5,515 bases of DNA from Burkholderiales bacterium. GTDB taxonomy: Bacteria; Pseudomonadota; Gammaproteobacteria; Burkholderiales; Burkholderiaceae_E. The first letter of the stretch is position 1. Each line of letters begins with the position of its first letter. The notes below the pieces were generated by a model. That model saw only the letters and a list, made by a program, of their open reading frames with translations. It searched no databases and was not told where the DNA came from. A program made the position numbers and the translations under genes. Below are positions 5,487-5,515 of this stretch, piece by piece. The stretch covers positions 1,212,856 through 1,218,370 of the forward strand of contig CP070753.1 of the NCBI GenBank assembly GCA_020348765.1, in the 5' to 3' direction.

Positions 5487-5515
5487 ATGAGTGAACCCCG
5501 GTTCGAAACGCTAGC
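5487..5515 (+). CDS. Start of a divergently transcribed gene (partial, runs off the right edge)
   Basis: An ATG at 5487 follows a strong Shine-Dalgarno (GGAGG, 5478-5482) by four bases and opens a frame MSEPRFETL, with the tenth codon cut by the window edge. The context is a divergent intergenic region with no other gene. The nine residues resemble the N-termini of some enoyl-CoA hydratase/isomerase proteins, but this is far too short to assign a function. No convincing + strand promoter was seen upstream. Confidence 0.5.

Overview
The window is very GC-rich (about two thirds by eye) and densely coded. Its proteins are typical of Proteobacteria: an Escherichia coli-type FrdABCD fumarate reductase, RquA, a dCTP pyrophosphatase-like MazG protein and a periplasmic histidine phosphatase. 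A beta- or gammaproteobacterium is the likeliest host, because rquA is known mainly from alpha- and betaproteobacteria and the four-subunit heme-free Frd is usual in gamma- and some betaproteobacteria. The species cannot be named from this sequence.

Layout. Apart from a gene just starting at the right edge, everything reads on the minus strand. From right to left: a short partial + strand CDS (5487 to the edge); a 153-bp divergent intergenic region; an exported histidine phosphatase (5333-4773); a MazG-like nucleotide pyrophosphohydrolase (4755-4405); a 359-bp non-coding region with small GC hairpins, a 14-bp-period repeat and two good tandem sigma-70-type promoters; then a five-gene run rquA (4045-3341), frdA (3276-1507), frdB (1408-659), frdC (657-259) and frdD (262 to beyond the left edge). 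frdB, frdC and frdD are packed tightly (1-bp gap, then a 4-bp overlap). A 98-bp gap carrying an 11-bp tandem repeat separates frdA from frdB.

How the genes work together. RquA converts ubiquinone to rhodoquinone, a low-potential quinone that can give electrons to fumarate. FrdABCD is the membrane enzyme that would oxidise the quinol and reduce fumarate to succinate. Having rquA as first gene of the same predicted transcript means that the electron carrier and its terminal reductase would be induced together. This gives a self-contained switch to anaerobic, rhodoquinol-dependent fumarate respiration, and it is the most notable content of the window. The individual families are known. The operon-level pairing, the repeat in the frdA-frdB gap and the promoter region are the parts worth a second look.
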